The notes: generated by a model from the letters alone, not told the origin. Counted from the stretch's first letter, positions 1-12,278 are shown. The stretch: DNA of 64,000 bases from Pseudorasbora parva (GCF_024679245.1 NC_090176.1:50580615-50644614); one strand, 5' to 3'. Numbers and translations are program-made.

Positions 1-129
1 TTTTTGACGGTTGACGTTAACGTCATTAATTACTTCAGATGCATATCATCGCAAATACGCTTATGTCACACAACTTTGGAGATTTTATTACAAACAAAAC
101 ATATTTTTAATTCACTGGGCAATTTTGAA

Positions 130-490
130 AATTTGGGCTGGTTTAACAAGCTGAAACAAGCTGGTTTAATCTGGTCTTCCAGCCTGGCCAAGATTATATT
201 CAGCGAGTCTTAGCTGGTTTAAATTGGTTTTAACTGGTTTAAGATGGTCTTTCAGCCTGGCCAGGCTGGTTTAAACTGGTCTTAGCTGGTTTAAGATGGT
301 CTTCCAGCCTGGACAAGCTGGTGTTCAGCTGGTTAAAGTTGGTTTTATCTGGTTTAAGAAAGTCTTTCAGCCTGGCCAAGCTGGTTTTAGCTGGTCTCCC
401 AGCCTGACCAAGCTGCTGTTCAGCTGGTTTAAGATGGTCTTCCAGCCTGGCCAAGCTGTTTTAAGCTGGTCTTTCAGCCTGGTCACCTAA
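130..490. repeat. Degenerate tandem repeat
   Basis: Imperfect repetition of AGCTGGTTTAAGATGGTC alternating with CCAGCCTGGCCAAGCTGG, roughly eight rounds with a variable period of about 30-60 bases. Open frames on both strands here only translate the repeat and are not genes. Confidence 0.8.
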
Positions 491-504
491 AGAAAGTGTC
501 CAAA

Positions 505-1020
505 ACCCCTCTAAAACCAGTGTAGGCCGGGTGTGTGTGTGTGGCTTACCTGGGGAACACATGGCCCCAGGATGCACTATGAGAAGAAGGCGAGCCGGCG
601 GAGGCAGTGTGATGCTTTGGCCAATGTTCTGCTGGGAAACCTTGGGTCCTCCATCCATGTGGATGTTACTTTGACACGCTCCACCTACCTAAGCATTGCT
701 GAGACCATGTTTAGCCTTTCATGGAAACGGTATTCTGGTGGCTGTGGCTCTTCCAGCAGGATAATGCTCCTGACACAAAGCACAAATGCTTCAGGAATGG
801 TTTGAGGAGAACAGCAACCAGTTTGATTTCAATCCAATCGAGCATCTGTGGGATGAGCTGAACAAACAAGTCCGATCCATGGACGCCCCAACTCACAATT
901 TACAGGACTTAAAGGATCTGCTGCTAACATATTGGTGCCAGTTACCACAGCACAACTTCAGGGGTCTAGTGGAGTCCATGCCTCGACGGGTCAGGGCTGT
1001 TTTGGCAGCAAAAGGGTGAG
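505..1020 (+). pseudogene. Tc1-type transposase remnant, 3' half
   Basis: Broken 3' half of a Tc1/mariner transposase. Around 755-1015 two overlapping frames read a Q-D-N-A-P block (second catalytic Asp), then NPIEHLWDEL (final catalytic Glu) and a tail ending near SMPRRVRAVLAAKG, the family's usual C terminus. A deletion removes much of the stretch between the Asp and the Glu, and frameshifts separate the upstream part. The 5' half and left terminal repeat are absent; the 3' end is cut short by the foldback sequence at 1036. The same subfamily recurs at 34777-35176 and, as fragments, around 24985 and 27522. Confidence 0.85.
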
Positions 1021-1035
1021 CAACACAATAGGTAA

Positions 1036-1169
1036 GGGATAATGTCCACCCAGCCGGTTGTTATCGCAGAATAAACCCCGCCAGAGTGATCAGGACCCCG
1101 AGGCGACGGGGAGCATCACTCTGAAGGGGTTTATTCTGCGATAACAACCGGCTGGGTGGACATTATCCC
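1036..1169. repeat. 134-bp foldback (perfect inverted repeat)
   Basis: Left arm GGGATAATGTCCACCCAGCC and onwards (about 44 bases) is mirrored by the right arm ending GGCTGGGTGGACATTATCCC. The middle also pairs (AGAGTGAT with ATCACTCT, then CCCCG with CGGGG), so the whole segment can fold into one hairpin. No coding capacity; a small foldback transposon or recent inverted duplication. Confidence 0.9.
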
Positions 1170-1336
1170 GCTTATTACATGGCTACTAGTCTCAAATAAA
1201 TAATTATTAGACACAAAATATTGTCTTGAGATTAAATATTTTATTAGCTCTTACGCAAAGCTTCTGCAAAGAAAAACAGTTCCAACCTGCTTTAAGCCTT
1301 TATCTATTGCTGCTAAATGTTGAGAATGAATGCTGA

Positions 1337-1840
1337 AAGGGTTAGTTCAGCCAAAAATGAAACCAAGCCTATGATTTACTCACCCTCAGGTCATTATAGG
1401 TGTTTATGACATTCTTCTGTCAGACAAATACAATCAGAGTTATATTTAAAAAGTCCTGGCTAACGTTAATCCCAGCAGTAGTTGAAGTTGTTTTTGAAGT
1501 CCATAAAAAATGCAGCTGTCCGTCAAATAACCTGCTCCACACGACTCCGATGGGTTAATAGAGCCTTCTGATTCCAATCGATGCATTTGTGTCAGAAAAA
1601 TATCTATATTAAAAATATTATAAAGGAAACCTGCCTTGAAGTCTTTCATTGTAACCCACGGCTGTTTAAGCCACAAGATGGCGCCAGCGTTAAGCACAGA
1701 AGTAGAACCGGTCAAGATAACTCGCAGTACCCGGATGAGCGGGTGTTATCTGGAAATAACCTACCGCTGGAATGCGCGATTGACCAATCAGAATCAAGTA
1801 TTTCACAGAGCCGTGTAATAATAAGTTATAATGTTATGGC
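1337..1840. repeat. Dispersed fish repeat, about 0.5 kb
   Basis: Starts with AAGGGTTAGTTCAGCCAAAA, a variant of the AGTTCACCCAAAAATGAAAA terminus seen again near 8755, 22100, 24290 and 34290. No transposase reading frame. Ends are not sharply defined. 1170-1337 shows no feature. Confidence 0.5.
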
Positions 1841-1907
1841 TGATCAGTGTTATTTGGTTAAATTGTTACTTTATTCACCTGCGCTGTCAAGCCTTAAACT
1901 GTTGATA

Positions 1908-2902
1908 TAGACCCTTTTACTGTTTGTATACAATGATGACGTAGCAACGTATGCGCGCGCATTTTGGCAACAAACTGTGGCGAGAATCAGCAGCATGTCA
2001 AGCTACGTGAGCGGATTAAGCAACACAAACCGAGAAAGTTATTTTAAAAAGTTGACCTTATCAAATGGTATTCGGCTGCCAGATCCGTGTACTATAGTGG
2101 AGTGGATAGAAGACGTTAGCAGATGGCCAGGTGGTCGGATATATACGTATTTAGTTGAGAAACCGAGCGTGTACACCCGAGACAAGCATTTAAATCACCG
2201 GATGCTTCTGAATACGTCGTCTGTGGGCATGTACAGAATGTCCAATACAATTTTCTACATTTATTCTTATTCTTCACAGACATTCATTTATCCTTTTCTT
2301 ACATTTTATGTTGTTATTGATTCGTATGTGTCGACACACTTCTGTTTAAAGTTTAATTTTGTAATGCTATAGTACTTTAATAGCAACTATGTTGCTTGCA
2401 TACATTTCTCAGATGGTTATTTTGCAATTAAACTATTAATAAAATCATTACAAATGAAATTGATAAGTACTGTGATTATTGATATGATAATCTGGGGGGG
2501 GGGGGGGGGGGGACATTATACACACCAGTGGCAGCCAATGTTGGGAGGTTTATTATAAAGCATTACGTTTCAAGTGCAGTAAATGTTTTACAAATGAATT
2601 TTTTTTATGCAAGCATTTTTATGTCCTCGTTCCAATCAATGCATTAATCGCCTGCAGCCACAGGTACCGCCGGTTCTTCTGAAACGGCCGTGATCCTGTC
2701 AGAGTCCTATAAAACTGAAGCCCATTGGTGGAATAGCGATTATTGCAACCGAAAACGCTACAGCCAGACATTTTGATGCTGGGAAACCGTTTTGATAAAC
2801 TTTCGGAGTTGATAACACGTTAGAACCACTAGGGAACAACACCACTTCCGTTGCCAAAATGCGCGCGCAACTCTTTGATCACGTGGGCTGTAAAAGGGTC
2901 TA
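1908..2902 (+). mobile_element. DNA transposon with TAGACCCTTTTAC terminal repeats
   Basis: The left end (TAGACCCTTTTACTG..., then GCGCGCATTTTGGCAAC about 50 bases in) is the reverse complement of the right end (GTTGCCAAAATGCGCGCGC ... GTAAAAGGGTCTA). Termini are flanked by or include TA. About 1 kb; contains one recognisable exon (1995-2255) and a 19-G run at 2494-2512. The element at 7999-9190 has related TAGACGGTTTCA ends. Superfamily not assigned. Confidence 0.75.
1995..2255 (+). pseudogene. First-exon fragment of a transposon-borne protein (YqaJ/SWIM type, tentative)
   Basis: In-frame ATG at 1995 opens MSSYVSGLSNTNRESYFKKL, followed by a WIEDVSRWP...RIYTYLVEKPSVYTRD stretch. This resembles my recollection of the N-terminal region of the abundant fish transposon-associated proteins that carry a YqaJ-type nuclease further on. 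Only the N-terminal part is present and similarity fades after about residue 85. It lies inside the inverted-repeat element 1908-2902. Family assignment is from memory and unverified. Confidence 0.45.
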
Positions 2903-3821
2903 AAGTGAGAGAAACACCTTGCAACAATAGAGTCCTGTATTTAGTAGCACCTGCACTTGTTTTGAACTTTTGTGGGAGTCATATTCAGAATCCACTTATT
3001 TACTCAGTTTACTCGTCTGCTAAATTGTAGGGAGTTCTGAGTTTAAATATAAAAGCATCGTTCATCTGTGTCTTCCACTGATAAAATGAATGGGAAAATT
3101 AAGAAAAAAAGAAGCAAAGGAAATAGCAGAGACTATATATAACCAATACAGCCACATCAGAGAGCTTCTTATTAATATAACCTCCTCAGATTGAAAGGAA
3201 AATATAATACATGCACCTGTTTTAGATTTAAACAATCGCTGCAATGGATGTTTACGTGTTGACCAGTGAATAACACGGAGTTAGTTCATTTATTCCAGAT
3301 TGGATGGAGCTGTTTTTCCATAAGAGGTGACGTGTTTCCAGTGTGTTGTCTTTGATGCATCAATAACGAATTACACAGTGGATCGAGGCGTCGTTAACGA
3401 CATGTTACGGCGGCTTTACACGGAAAGATGAGCAGAGACGAGACCCATGTGACTTTTACCTTTTCCATTTACGCAGGGCTTCAGCTGCACGCTCTACTCA
3501 TTCAGTCCATCATCGAAGCAGAGGATTGTGGGGGAACTCAATTGGGTTTTATTAGTTGAAATCTAATTGGATTACCAGACGTACCAGACACCGACCTGAA
3601 AGCATCATTTATTCACGTGTGTGACGGACAATTGCTTTCAAGGTGTGAGAGAGATTTATATAGTTAATAACTTGTACAATAACCACAAGTGGGTTAAAGG
3701 GATCGATGGTGGGCATTAACACTAGAATGTTTTTCTGTCTTTTTGCAGATGAAAACGTAATGTGTGGTGTGATGTATACTGCACTTTAAAAAATATTGGG
3801 TTATTTTGGTTACTTTTTAAA
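2903..3821. other. No gene seen
   Basis: About 0.9 kb of AT-rich sequence with scattered stops on both strands. No splice-supported exon or element end recognised. Confidence 0.5.
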
Positions 3822-6800
3822 GTGTTTGGGTAGTTTTTGTGTTACCCGGATCCTGGGTCAGACGTAACAACCCAGTGTTTGGGTAGTTTTTGTGTTACCC
3901 GGATCCTGGGTCAGACGTAACAACCCAGTGTTTGGGTAGTTTTTGTGTTACCCAGATCCTGGGTCAGACGTAACAACCCAATGTTTGGGTAGTTTTTGTG
4001 CTACCCAGATCCTGGGTCAGACGTAACAACCCAGTGTTTGGGTAGTTTTTGTGTTACCCAGATCCTGGGTCAGACGTAACAACCCAGTGTTTGGGTAGTT
4101 TTTGTGTTACGCAGATCCTGGGTCAGACGTAACAACCCAGTGTTTGGGTAGTTTTTGTGTTACCCAGATCCTGGGTCAGACGTAACAACCCAGTGTTTGG
4201 GTAGTTTTTGTGTTACGCAGATCCTGGGTCAGACGTAACAACTTAGTGTTTGGGTAGTTTTTGTGTTACCCAGATCCTGGGTCAGACATAACAACCCAGT
4301 GTTTGGGTAGTTTTTGTGTTACCCAGATCCTGGGTCAGACGTAACAACCCAGTGTTTGGGTAGTTTTTGTGTTACGCAGATCCTGGGTCAGACGTAACAA
4401 CCCAGTGTTTGGGTAGTTTTTGTATTAACACAGATCCTGGGTCAGACGTAACAACCCAGTGTTTGGGTAGTTTTTGTGTTACCCAGATCCTGGCTCAGAC
4501 GTAACAACCCAGTGTTTGGGTAGTTTTTGTGTTACCCAGATCCTGGGTCAGACGTAACAACCCAGTGTTTGGGTAGTTTTTGTGTTACCCAGATGCTGGG
4601 TCAGACGTAACAACCCAGTGTTTGGGTAGTTTTTGTGTTACCCAGATCCTGGGTCAGACGTAACAACCCAATGTTTGGGTAGTTTTTGTGTTACCCAGAT
4701 CCTGGGTCAGACGTAACAACCCAGTGTTTGGGTAGTTTTTGTGTTACCCAGATCCTGGCTCAGACGTAACAACCCAGTGTTTGGGTAGTTTTTGTGTTAC
4801 CCAGATCCTGGGTCAGACGTAACAACCCAGTGTTTGGGTAGTTTTTGTGTTACCCAGATCCTGGGTCAGACGTAACAACCCAGTGTTTGGGTAGTTTTTG
4901 TGTTACCCAGATCCTGGGTCAGATGTAACAACCCAATGTTTGGGTAGATTTTGTGTTACCCAGATCCTGGGTCAGACGTAACAACCCAGTGTTTGGGTAG
5001 TTTTTGTGTTACCAAGATCCTGGGTCAGACGTAACAACCCAGTGTTTGGGTAGTTTTTGTGTTACTCAGATCCTGGGTCAGACGTAACAACCCAATGTTT
5101 GGGTAGTTTTTGTGTTACCCAGATCCTGGGTCAGACGTAACAACCCAGTGTTTGGGTAGTTTTTGTGCTACCCAGATCCTGGGTCAGACGTAACAACCCA
5201 GTGTTTGGGTAGTTTTTGTGCTACCCAGATCCTGGGTCAGACGTAACAACCCAGTGTTTGGGTAGTTTTTGTGTTACCTAGATCCTGGCTCAGACGTAAC
5301 AACCCAGTGTTTGGGTAGTTTTTGTGTTACCCAGATCCTGGGTCAGACGTAACAACCCAGTGTTTGGGTAGTTTTTGTGTTACCCAGATCCTGGGTCAGA
5401 CGTAACAACCCAATGTTTGGGTAGTTTTTGTGTTACCCAGATCCTGGGTCAGACGTAACAACCCAGTGTTTGGGTAGTTTTTGTGTTACCCAGATCCTGG
5501 GTCAGACGTAACAACCCAGTGTTTGGGTAGTTTTTGTGTTACCCAGATCCTGGGTCAGACATAACAACCCAATGTTTGGGTAGATTTTGTGTTACCCAGA
5601 TCCTGGGTCAGACGTAACAACCCAGTGTTTGGGTAGTTTTTGTGTTACCCAGATCCTGGGTCAGACGTAACAACCCAGTGTTTGGGTAGTTTTTGTGTTA
5701 CCTAGATCCTGGCTCAGACGTAACAACCCAGTGTTTGGGTAGTTTTTGTGTTACCCAGATCCTGGGTCAGACGTAACAACCCAATGTTTGGATAGTTTTT
5801 GTGTTACCCAGATCCTGGGTCAGACGTAACAACCCAGTGTTTGGGTAGTTTTTGTGTTACCCAGATCCTGGGTCAGACGTAACAACCCAATGTTTGGGTA
5901 GTTTTTATGTTACCCAGATCCTGGGTCAGACGTAACAACCCAATGTTTGGGTAGTTTTTGTGTTACCCAGATCCTGGGTCAGACGTAACAACCCAATGTT
6001 TGGGTAGTTTTTGTGTTACCCAGATCCTGGGTCAGACGTAACAACCCAGTGTTTGGTAGTTTTTGTGCTACCCAGATCCTGGGTCAGACGTAACAACCCA
6101 GTGTTTGGGTAGTTTTTGTGCTACCCAGATCCTGGGTCAGACGTAACAACCCAATGTTTGGGTAGTTTTTGTGCTACCCAGATCCTTGGTCAGACGTAAC
6201 AACCCAATGTTTGGGTAGTTTTTGTGTTACCCAGATCCTGGGTCAGACGTAACAACCCAGTGTTTGGGTAGTTTTTGTGTTACCCAGATCCTGGGTCAGA
6301 CGTAACAACCCAATGTTTGGGTAGTTTTTGTGTTACCCAGATCCTGGGTCAGACGTAACAACCCAGTGTTTGGGTAGTTTTTGTGTTACCCAGATCCTGG
6401 GTCAGACGTAACAACCCAGTGTTTGGGTAGTTTTTGTGTTACCCAGATCCTGGGTCAGACATAACAACCCAATGTTTGGGTAGATTTTGTGTTACCCAGA
6501 TCCTGGGTCAGACGTAACAACCCAGTGTTTGGGTAGTTTTTGTGTTACCCAGATCCTGGGTCAGACGTAACAACCCAGTGTTTGGGTAGTTTTTGTGTTA
6601 CCTAGATCCTGGCTCAGACGTAACAACCCAGTGTTTGGGTAGTTTTTGTGTTACCCAGATCCTGGGTCAGACGTAACAACCCAATGTTTGGATAGTTTTT
6701 GTGTTACCCAGATCCTGGGTCAGACGTAACAACCCAGTGTTTGGGTAGTTTTTGTGTTACCCAGATCCTGGGTCAGACGTAACAACCCAATGTTTGGGTA

Positions 6801-7147
6801 GTTTTTATGTTACCCAGATCCTGGGTCAGACGTAACAACCCAATGTTTGGGTAGTTTTTGTGTTACCCAGATCCTGGGTCAGACGTAACAACCCAATGTT
6901 TGGGTAGTTTTTGTGTTACCCAGATCCTGGGTCAGACGTAACAACCCAGTGTTTGGTAGTTTTTGTGCTACCCAGATCCTGGGTCAGACGTAACAACCCA
7001 GTGTTTGGGTAGTTTTTGTGCTACCCAGATCCTGGGTCAGACGTAACAACCCAATGTTTGGGTAGTTTTTGTGCTACCCAGATCCTTGGTCAGACGTAAC
7101 AACCCAATGTTTGGGTAGTTTTTGTGTTACCCAGATCCTGGCTCAGA
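3822..7147. repeat. 53-bp minisatellite array, about 62 copies
   Basis: Unit of 53 bases beginning CAGTGTTTGGGTAGTTTTTG and containing a palindromic-looking ACCCAGATCCTGGGT core. Successive CAGTGTTT starts at 3873 and 3926 confirm the period. Variants are mostly single substitutions (CAGTG/CAATG, ACCCAG/ACGCAG, CTGGGTC/CTGGCTC). One 52-base unit occurs twice, 900 bases apart, marking a larger internal duplication. The array starts beside AAAAAATATTGGGTTATTTT and ends at CTCAGAGGTCCGCAG. Confidence 0.97.
5341..7140. repeat. Duplicated 900-bp block inside the 53-bp array
   Basis: Bases 5341-6240 and 6241-7140 look identical position by position, including rare variants (GATAGTTTTT, TTTTTATGTT, GATCCTTGGT and the 52-base unit). 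900 equals 17 units of 53 minus the one-base deletion. Confidence 0.92.
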
Positions 7148-7512
7148 GGTCCGCAGATTTTTTGAGACCTCTTCATGAAAGAGCAGTGCCGCTCCTTAAA
7201 ATTGGTGCATGTCTTCAGTGAAATACAGGTTTATGTACATTTTATTTGATCTACAAATTAGTTATTATTGCTGATTATCGTTTATTTTTATGCAAAGAAA
7301 CATTCAGGGACGCGATGTGAGTCACCTAAACGAGTGTTGCGTCTGTCTTTTTGCGTGATGAAAACGTCTGATGCCTTGAATAAAATTTTATGATTTTATT
7401 AAAAAAAGATACATAATTATAGTTAAAATGAATCAAGTATGCAGCGATAAATTAAAGCCATTATGCTAAAAAAAAAAAAAAAAAATTGCTGGGTAATTTT
7501 TTTTGACTGTTA
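7148..7512. other. No gene seen
   Basis: AT-rich unique-looking sequence with an 18-base A run near 7470. Confidence 0.5.
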
Positions 7513-7520
7513 CATTTTAT

Positions 7521-7702
7521 CAGTGGTGTAAAGTAACGAATTACAAATACTCTTGTTACTGTAATTGAGTAGTTTTTCTCAGGAATTGTACTTTTTTAAG
7601 TAGTTTAAAAACAGTGTACTTTTACTCTACTTAAATTACATTTTTGGACAAGTAACAGTACTTCTACTTGAGTATGCTTTTTCAGTACTCTTTCCACCAC
7701 TG
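7521..7702. mobile_element. hAT-type MITE with 8-bp TSD CATTTTAT
   Basis: 182-bp non-coding element starting CAGTGGTGTAAAGTAACG and ending CTTTCCACCACTG, with exact 8-bp duplications CATTTTAT at 7513-7520 and 7703-7710. Interior is rich in AGTACTTTTACT motifs. A longer relative lies at 46208-47003. Confidence 0.95.
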
Positions 7703-7998
7703 CATTTTATGTTGTAAAATTAATGTTTTCACAATGAGACACCACCATGTAACACATCACACTACAATAATGCAATGAACATCAATTTAACAACATAAGA
7801 TGTAACATAAAACCTCAATGCATATCAAAATAACTATCAAGTTTGATGTGTGTAACTATGATGTGTTTGACAACGTCTGCTTATGGAAAAGCTACTTGAT
7901 GAATCTTTCTATTTATAACTCGTGTTTTTAAGGTGATTGTCAGATTTTAATAGGTTGGTATTATAACATTATATCACTGAATATGTTTTTTTTTCATA

Positions 7999-9190
7999 TA
8001 GACGGTTTCATCGAACGCACGCGCGTTGCTGCGGTTAAGCGCCTGGCCCGAAGTTAACTTCCGGTCTGTGTCTATTTATCGGTCTGGCTAGTGGGTAGTA
8101 TAGCGCACTACTCAGTAGAAATACATTTTGACGTACTATTCTTGGTTAACATGATATAAATATTAAAAATCAAGCAGAGAGCACATGACACCAGCGCAAA
8201 AACAGTGCGTGAGACTCACCAGAAATGTCCAAACTGACTGCATATAAGATCGGCGTCTAATGTAATTTAGACTGTATGTCTAATGTGATTTACTTGTTAT
8301 TTATTTGCTCTCAGAACTAATCTACTGTAGAGGTAACTTATTCTGGCTGTGTTTACACATTGCACATGTGATCGCCGTGATCCTATCATGCAGATCTGCT
8401 CTTCACGTCTATCAGGACACGTTTACATTTGTTCACGTCAAGTGGTCACCATCCTGATAACTGATCGAATTTATGTTTACCGTAAAATATTTAATTAGGT
8501 ATATAAAAGGCCTTTACGGAGTGTAAAACAACTTTCGCTTTATCCTCTTAATTGCAGTGCAGAGCACGGGATTTTTGTGATGCATTCATATACAATCAAT
8601 CTCAATAGGGTACTTAATTTACAAGTTTAAGTTTTCCAACATTAATCTTATATTATGAAACAAAGAAACTGTTATTCCGACTTATTGCATAATTGAAAGG
8701 CGAGTGTGCACGCATTTATATGGGCTACTGTACAGAAAACGGCATATGGTCCTTAAAGGGTTAGGTCACACAAACATGTTAATTCTGTCATTATTACTCG
8801 CCCTCATGTCGTTCCAAACCCGCAAGACCTTCGTTTATTGTCGGAACACAATTTAAGATACTTACGGATTGGGATCAACGTGACGGTGAGTAATTAATGA
8901 CAGGATTTTCAGTTTTGGGTGACATACCCTTTAAATGGGGCGTTTCCCCGCTCTATATTGAAGACATAAATGGGAGATTTTTGGGGGTTTATTTATAATA
9001 AACATGCTGAAACAACAAAAAATATATATACATTAAGATAATGGTGCACAATTAAAATTAAAGATGCTAACGCATAAGAAAGATAACGCATCCTCTGGTG
9101 TTATTGATGTCTACCGGGAGTTAAGTTTGGGCCACAAAAGCGCGCATGCGCAGTAGCGTTTGTTTATGTTGCTGCCGTTGAAACCGTCTA
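7999..9190. mobile_element. DNA transposon with TAGACGGTTTCA ends, non-coding
   Basis: TATAGACGGTTTCA at the left and TGAAACCGTCTATA at the right form terminal inverted repeats with TA on both sides; a second weaker block pairs further in. No transposase frame. 8755-8937 inside is a dispersed repeat that opens with a GGTTAGGTCACACAAACATG version of the AGTTCACCC terminus. Confidence 0.65.
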
Positions 9191-10450
9191 TACTGAATTT
9201 TATTTTTTTACTGTAAATTTTAAGTTCAGTCCACCTAAATATTATATTTTTAAAAAAAAAGCATTTCTTTATTTGATGAAGAACCTTTAACAACACTGGA
9301 AACACTTACTTTCTTTTTCAATGTTAAAATGTTCTACGCACTAAGAAAAAAATGGTTCTTTTAAGAATTTGGGGGAACCAAAAAGTAAAGTTCTGTCAAC
9401 AGCTGCCATTTTTTCCATAGATTTTGATCATTGTTTTTTCTCTCCCCATGCAGCTCATGCGTGACTCCGCTGTGAGCGTCTGAAGGGCTTTTAAGAGACG
9501 ACCTCTTCTCATTTCTTCTGAAATGAATAAACACATCATGCAGCCGTAACTACATAATAATTGCATCACAAAATGTCATGTTCTCCCAAAAGGCCAATCA
9601 AAGCGCAGGCAGATTGACTCCTGTAGTCTGTGGACCTCCATGTGCTTTTTATTGCAGATAGATACTCGTCCGCCTGGATACTCTTCATATCGTCTTATTG
9701 ATTGAAAATAACAGTGTTGGTGGAGCATATTATTGTCAGAGGAGCTGACGTGGTCCAGATGGCGTGAACAAAGACCAGGGACCAGTGAAGTTCGTAAGTG
9801 TTTTTATGGTCAAAGTAATTGTTATTCTCCAGCGTTTGTAATGCCAAGAGAGCGATCAGATATCGGACCACCAAGAGCTCGCCAGACTTCTCATTTAGAC
9901 CTTATTTCCAAAGCCAATTTGTGTGAGAGCCACTCTATGCGACTGACTGGAAAGAAAAGTTTTCTGCATTGTTACCAGCTGTCAGGAGAAATGCAGACGA
10001 ACAATCATACAAGAGGTGTGGAAACGATACGGTGCGAAAGTCTCGGGTCCCAACAGGTTTAACGATGACAGGTGATGACAGACCACCATAATGAACCAAT
10101 CAGACGTCAGGCTGGACACATGGAGGTGAGACATCTGAATCACAGTGCTATTAATCAGCCAGGTACACACGTCCACGAGAGAAGAGACATTTGTGACTTC
10201 ACCAGTCCTGCGTCTCACGGGTATATTTGTGGCAATAGCCAACAATACATTGGGCGCGTTTACATGCACACCAGTAAGCTGATAACTCAACAAAAATCCG
10301 CTTATTAAAATAATCAGTTTTCCCCGTTTACATGCAAACCAGTAAACTGACAATGCAAGTAAACCAATAATGACTTTATTAATAAACCGGGTTATTTCCT
10401 TGTAGTGACGTCAAAAATTAAATAATGCTGTTCCAGATGCAGCGTTTTGA
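9191..10450. other. Intergenic repeats, no gene
   Basis: Contains a GGTTCTTTTAAGAA-type dispersed repeat near 9340-9420 and a CGTTTACATGCA-rich stretch at 10250-10400 that recurs at 12480-12620. Open frames of about 110-120 codons at 9733-10062 and 9982-10353 overlap on opposite strands and show no recognisable protein. Confidence 0.5.
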
Positions 10451-12278
10451 TAGCCTGGATGCCAGCCGAACTTAGCCCCGCCCACAAATGTTTTAGGTCG
10501 GGCGGTTCGGTCTGGCCTCGCTCCATAGAGGAGTAATTATCCCCGGACAGAAACTGGCCAATGAAATCATCAGGGTGGGCTTTAGCCGATGACGGACAGA
10601 TGATCAACAGAAACTGACCAATGAGATCATCAAGGCGGGCTTTAGCCGATGACGGACAGATGATCAACAGAAACTGACCAATGAGATCATCAGAGCGGGC
10701 TTTAGCCAAAGACGGACAGATGATCAACAGAAACTGACCAATGAGATCATCAGGGCGGGCTTTAGCCGATGACGGACAGATGATCAACAGAAACTGACCA
10801 ATGAGATCATCAGGGCGGGCTTTAGCAGATGACGGACAGATGATCAACAGAAACTGACCAATGAGATCATCAGGGCGGGCTTTAGCAGATGACGGACAGA
10901 TGATCAACAGAAACTGACCAATGAGATCATCAGGGCGGGCTTTAGCCGATGACGGACAGATGATCAACAGAAACTGACCAATGAGATCATCAGGGCGGGC
11001 TTTAGCCGATGACGGACAGATGATCAACAGAAACTGACCAATGAGATCATCAGGGCGGGCTTTAGCCGATGACGGACAGATGATCAACAGAAACTGACCA
11101 ATGAGATCATCAGGGCGGGCTTTAGCCGATGACGGACAGATGATCAACAGAAACTGACCAATGAGATCATCAGGGCGGGCTTTAGCCGATGACGGACAGA
11201 TGATCAACAGAAACTGACCAATGAGATCATCAGGGCGGGCTTTAGCCGATGACGGACAGATGATCAACAGAAACTGACCAATGAGATCATCAGAGCGGGC
11301 TTTAGCCAAAGACGGACAGATGATCAACAGAAACTGACCAATGAGATCATCAGGGCGGGCTTTAGCCGATGATGGACAGATGATCAACAGAAACTGACCA
11401 ATGAGATCATCAGGGCGGGCTTTAGCCGATGACGGACAGATGATCAACAGAAACTGACCAATGAGATCATCAGGGCGGGCTTTAGACGATGACGGACAGA
11501 TGATCAACAGAAACTGACCAATGAGATCATCAGGGCAGGCTTTAGCCGATGACGGACAGATGATCAACAGAAACTGACCAATGAGATCATCAGAGCGGGC
11601 TTTAGCCGATGACGGACAGATGATCAACAGAAACTGACCAATGAGATCATCAGGGCGGGCTTTAGCCGATGCCGGACAGATGATCAACAGTAACGTAATC
11701 ATCACGTCATCAAAGGGGCTTGGGTTATATTTGTTCGAATCCTAAACGGAGAGCTTGTTCGTATCTGCATCACCTTCACTATTTCTCTCAGAAATGATGA
11801 TCGTGTTGGGTAAGTGCTCTGTGTATCATTAAATTATTTTATTTTTTTACAACACCGGCAAAGATCGTTTATTCCAGCGCGTGTGCAGACAGGGTTGCCA
11901 AGTTTTTACAACAAAACCCGCCAACTACTAGCCCTAAACAATAGCTTCTCGGGGGGTTGTCCGGGAAAAAAAAGGTGTTTGGGGGGTAAAATGTGTGTTA
12001 TTTTGGCAAGGTTGCTGCTAAAATTCGCACTCATGGGTCTATATATCACATAGTAGTCGCTTCAACCCGCGGAAAAAAACGCGGACTTGGCAACACAGTG
12101 CAGTTGAGCTCTGTTGACATTTGACATCTTACGTTATGCGTCTCTCCGCTGCTATGATTGGTTGTCGGTCTGTCCAATCGAGGTCTTTCCTGGTTGGGTT
12201 GAAACGCCCCATAATCACAGCCCAATGGAGCATCAGACTCATATTCTGACTAGAGTTGAGTATGACCACGTCAGGCTA
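10451..12278. mobile_element. Dispersed element A, copy 1 (TAGCCTG...CAGGCTA)
   Basis: Begins TAGCCTGGATGCCAGCCGAA and ends GACCACGTCAGGCTA, the two ends being short inverted repeats. Near-identical unexpanded copies lie at 18005-18700 and, 5'-truncated, at 33530-34145. This copy differs by a 19-unit expansion of an internal 60-base unit. Non-coding in all copies; superfamily unknown. Confidence 0.8.
10561..11700 (-). repeat. 60-bp minisatellite, 19 copies, no indels
   Basis: Unit starts ATGAGATCATCAGGGCGGGC; 19 consecutive units keep an exact 60-base period with only substitutions. Because 60 is a multiple of three the minus strand stays open across it (a 437-codon frame, 10392-11705, of 20-residue repeats). 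The sister copy of the host element at 18005-18700 has just one unit, so the array is a local expansion and the frame is most likely fortuitous. Confidence 0.95.

Noticed and set aside
9733..10353. Overlapping 109- and 123-codon frames
   Set aside because: Opposite strands, no recognisable domain, no splice or promoter context.
10392..11705. 437-codon minus-strand open frame
   Set aside because: It is a translation of the 60-bp array; the sister element copy has one unit and no such frame. Kept as a finding, not as a gene.
11814..12053. Conserved short protein ([12 protein letters not shown]...LPSFYNKT), also at 18290 and 33653
   Set aside because: Shared only because the three loci are copies of dispersed element A; differences include indels that do not respect the frame.
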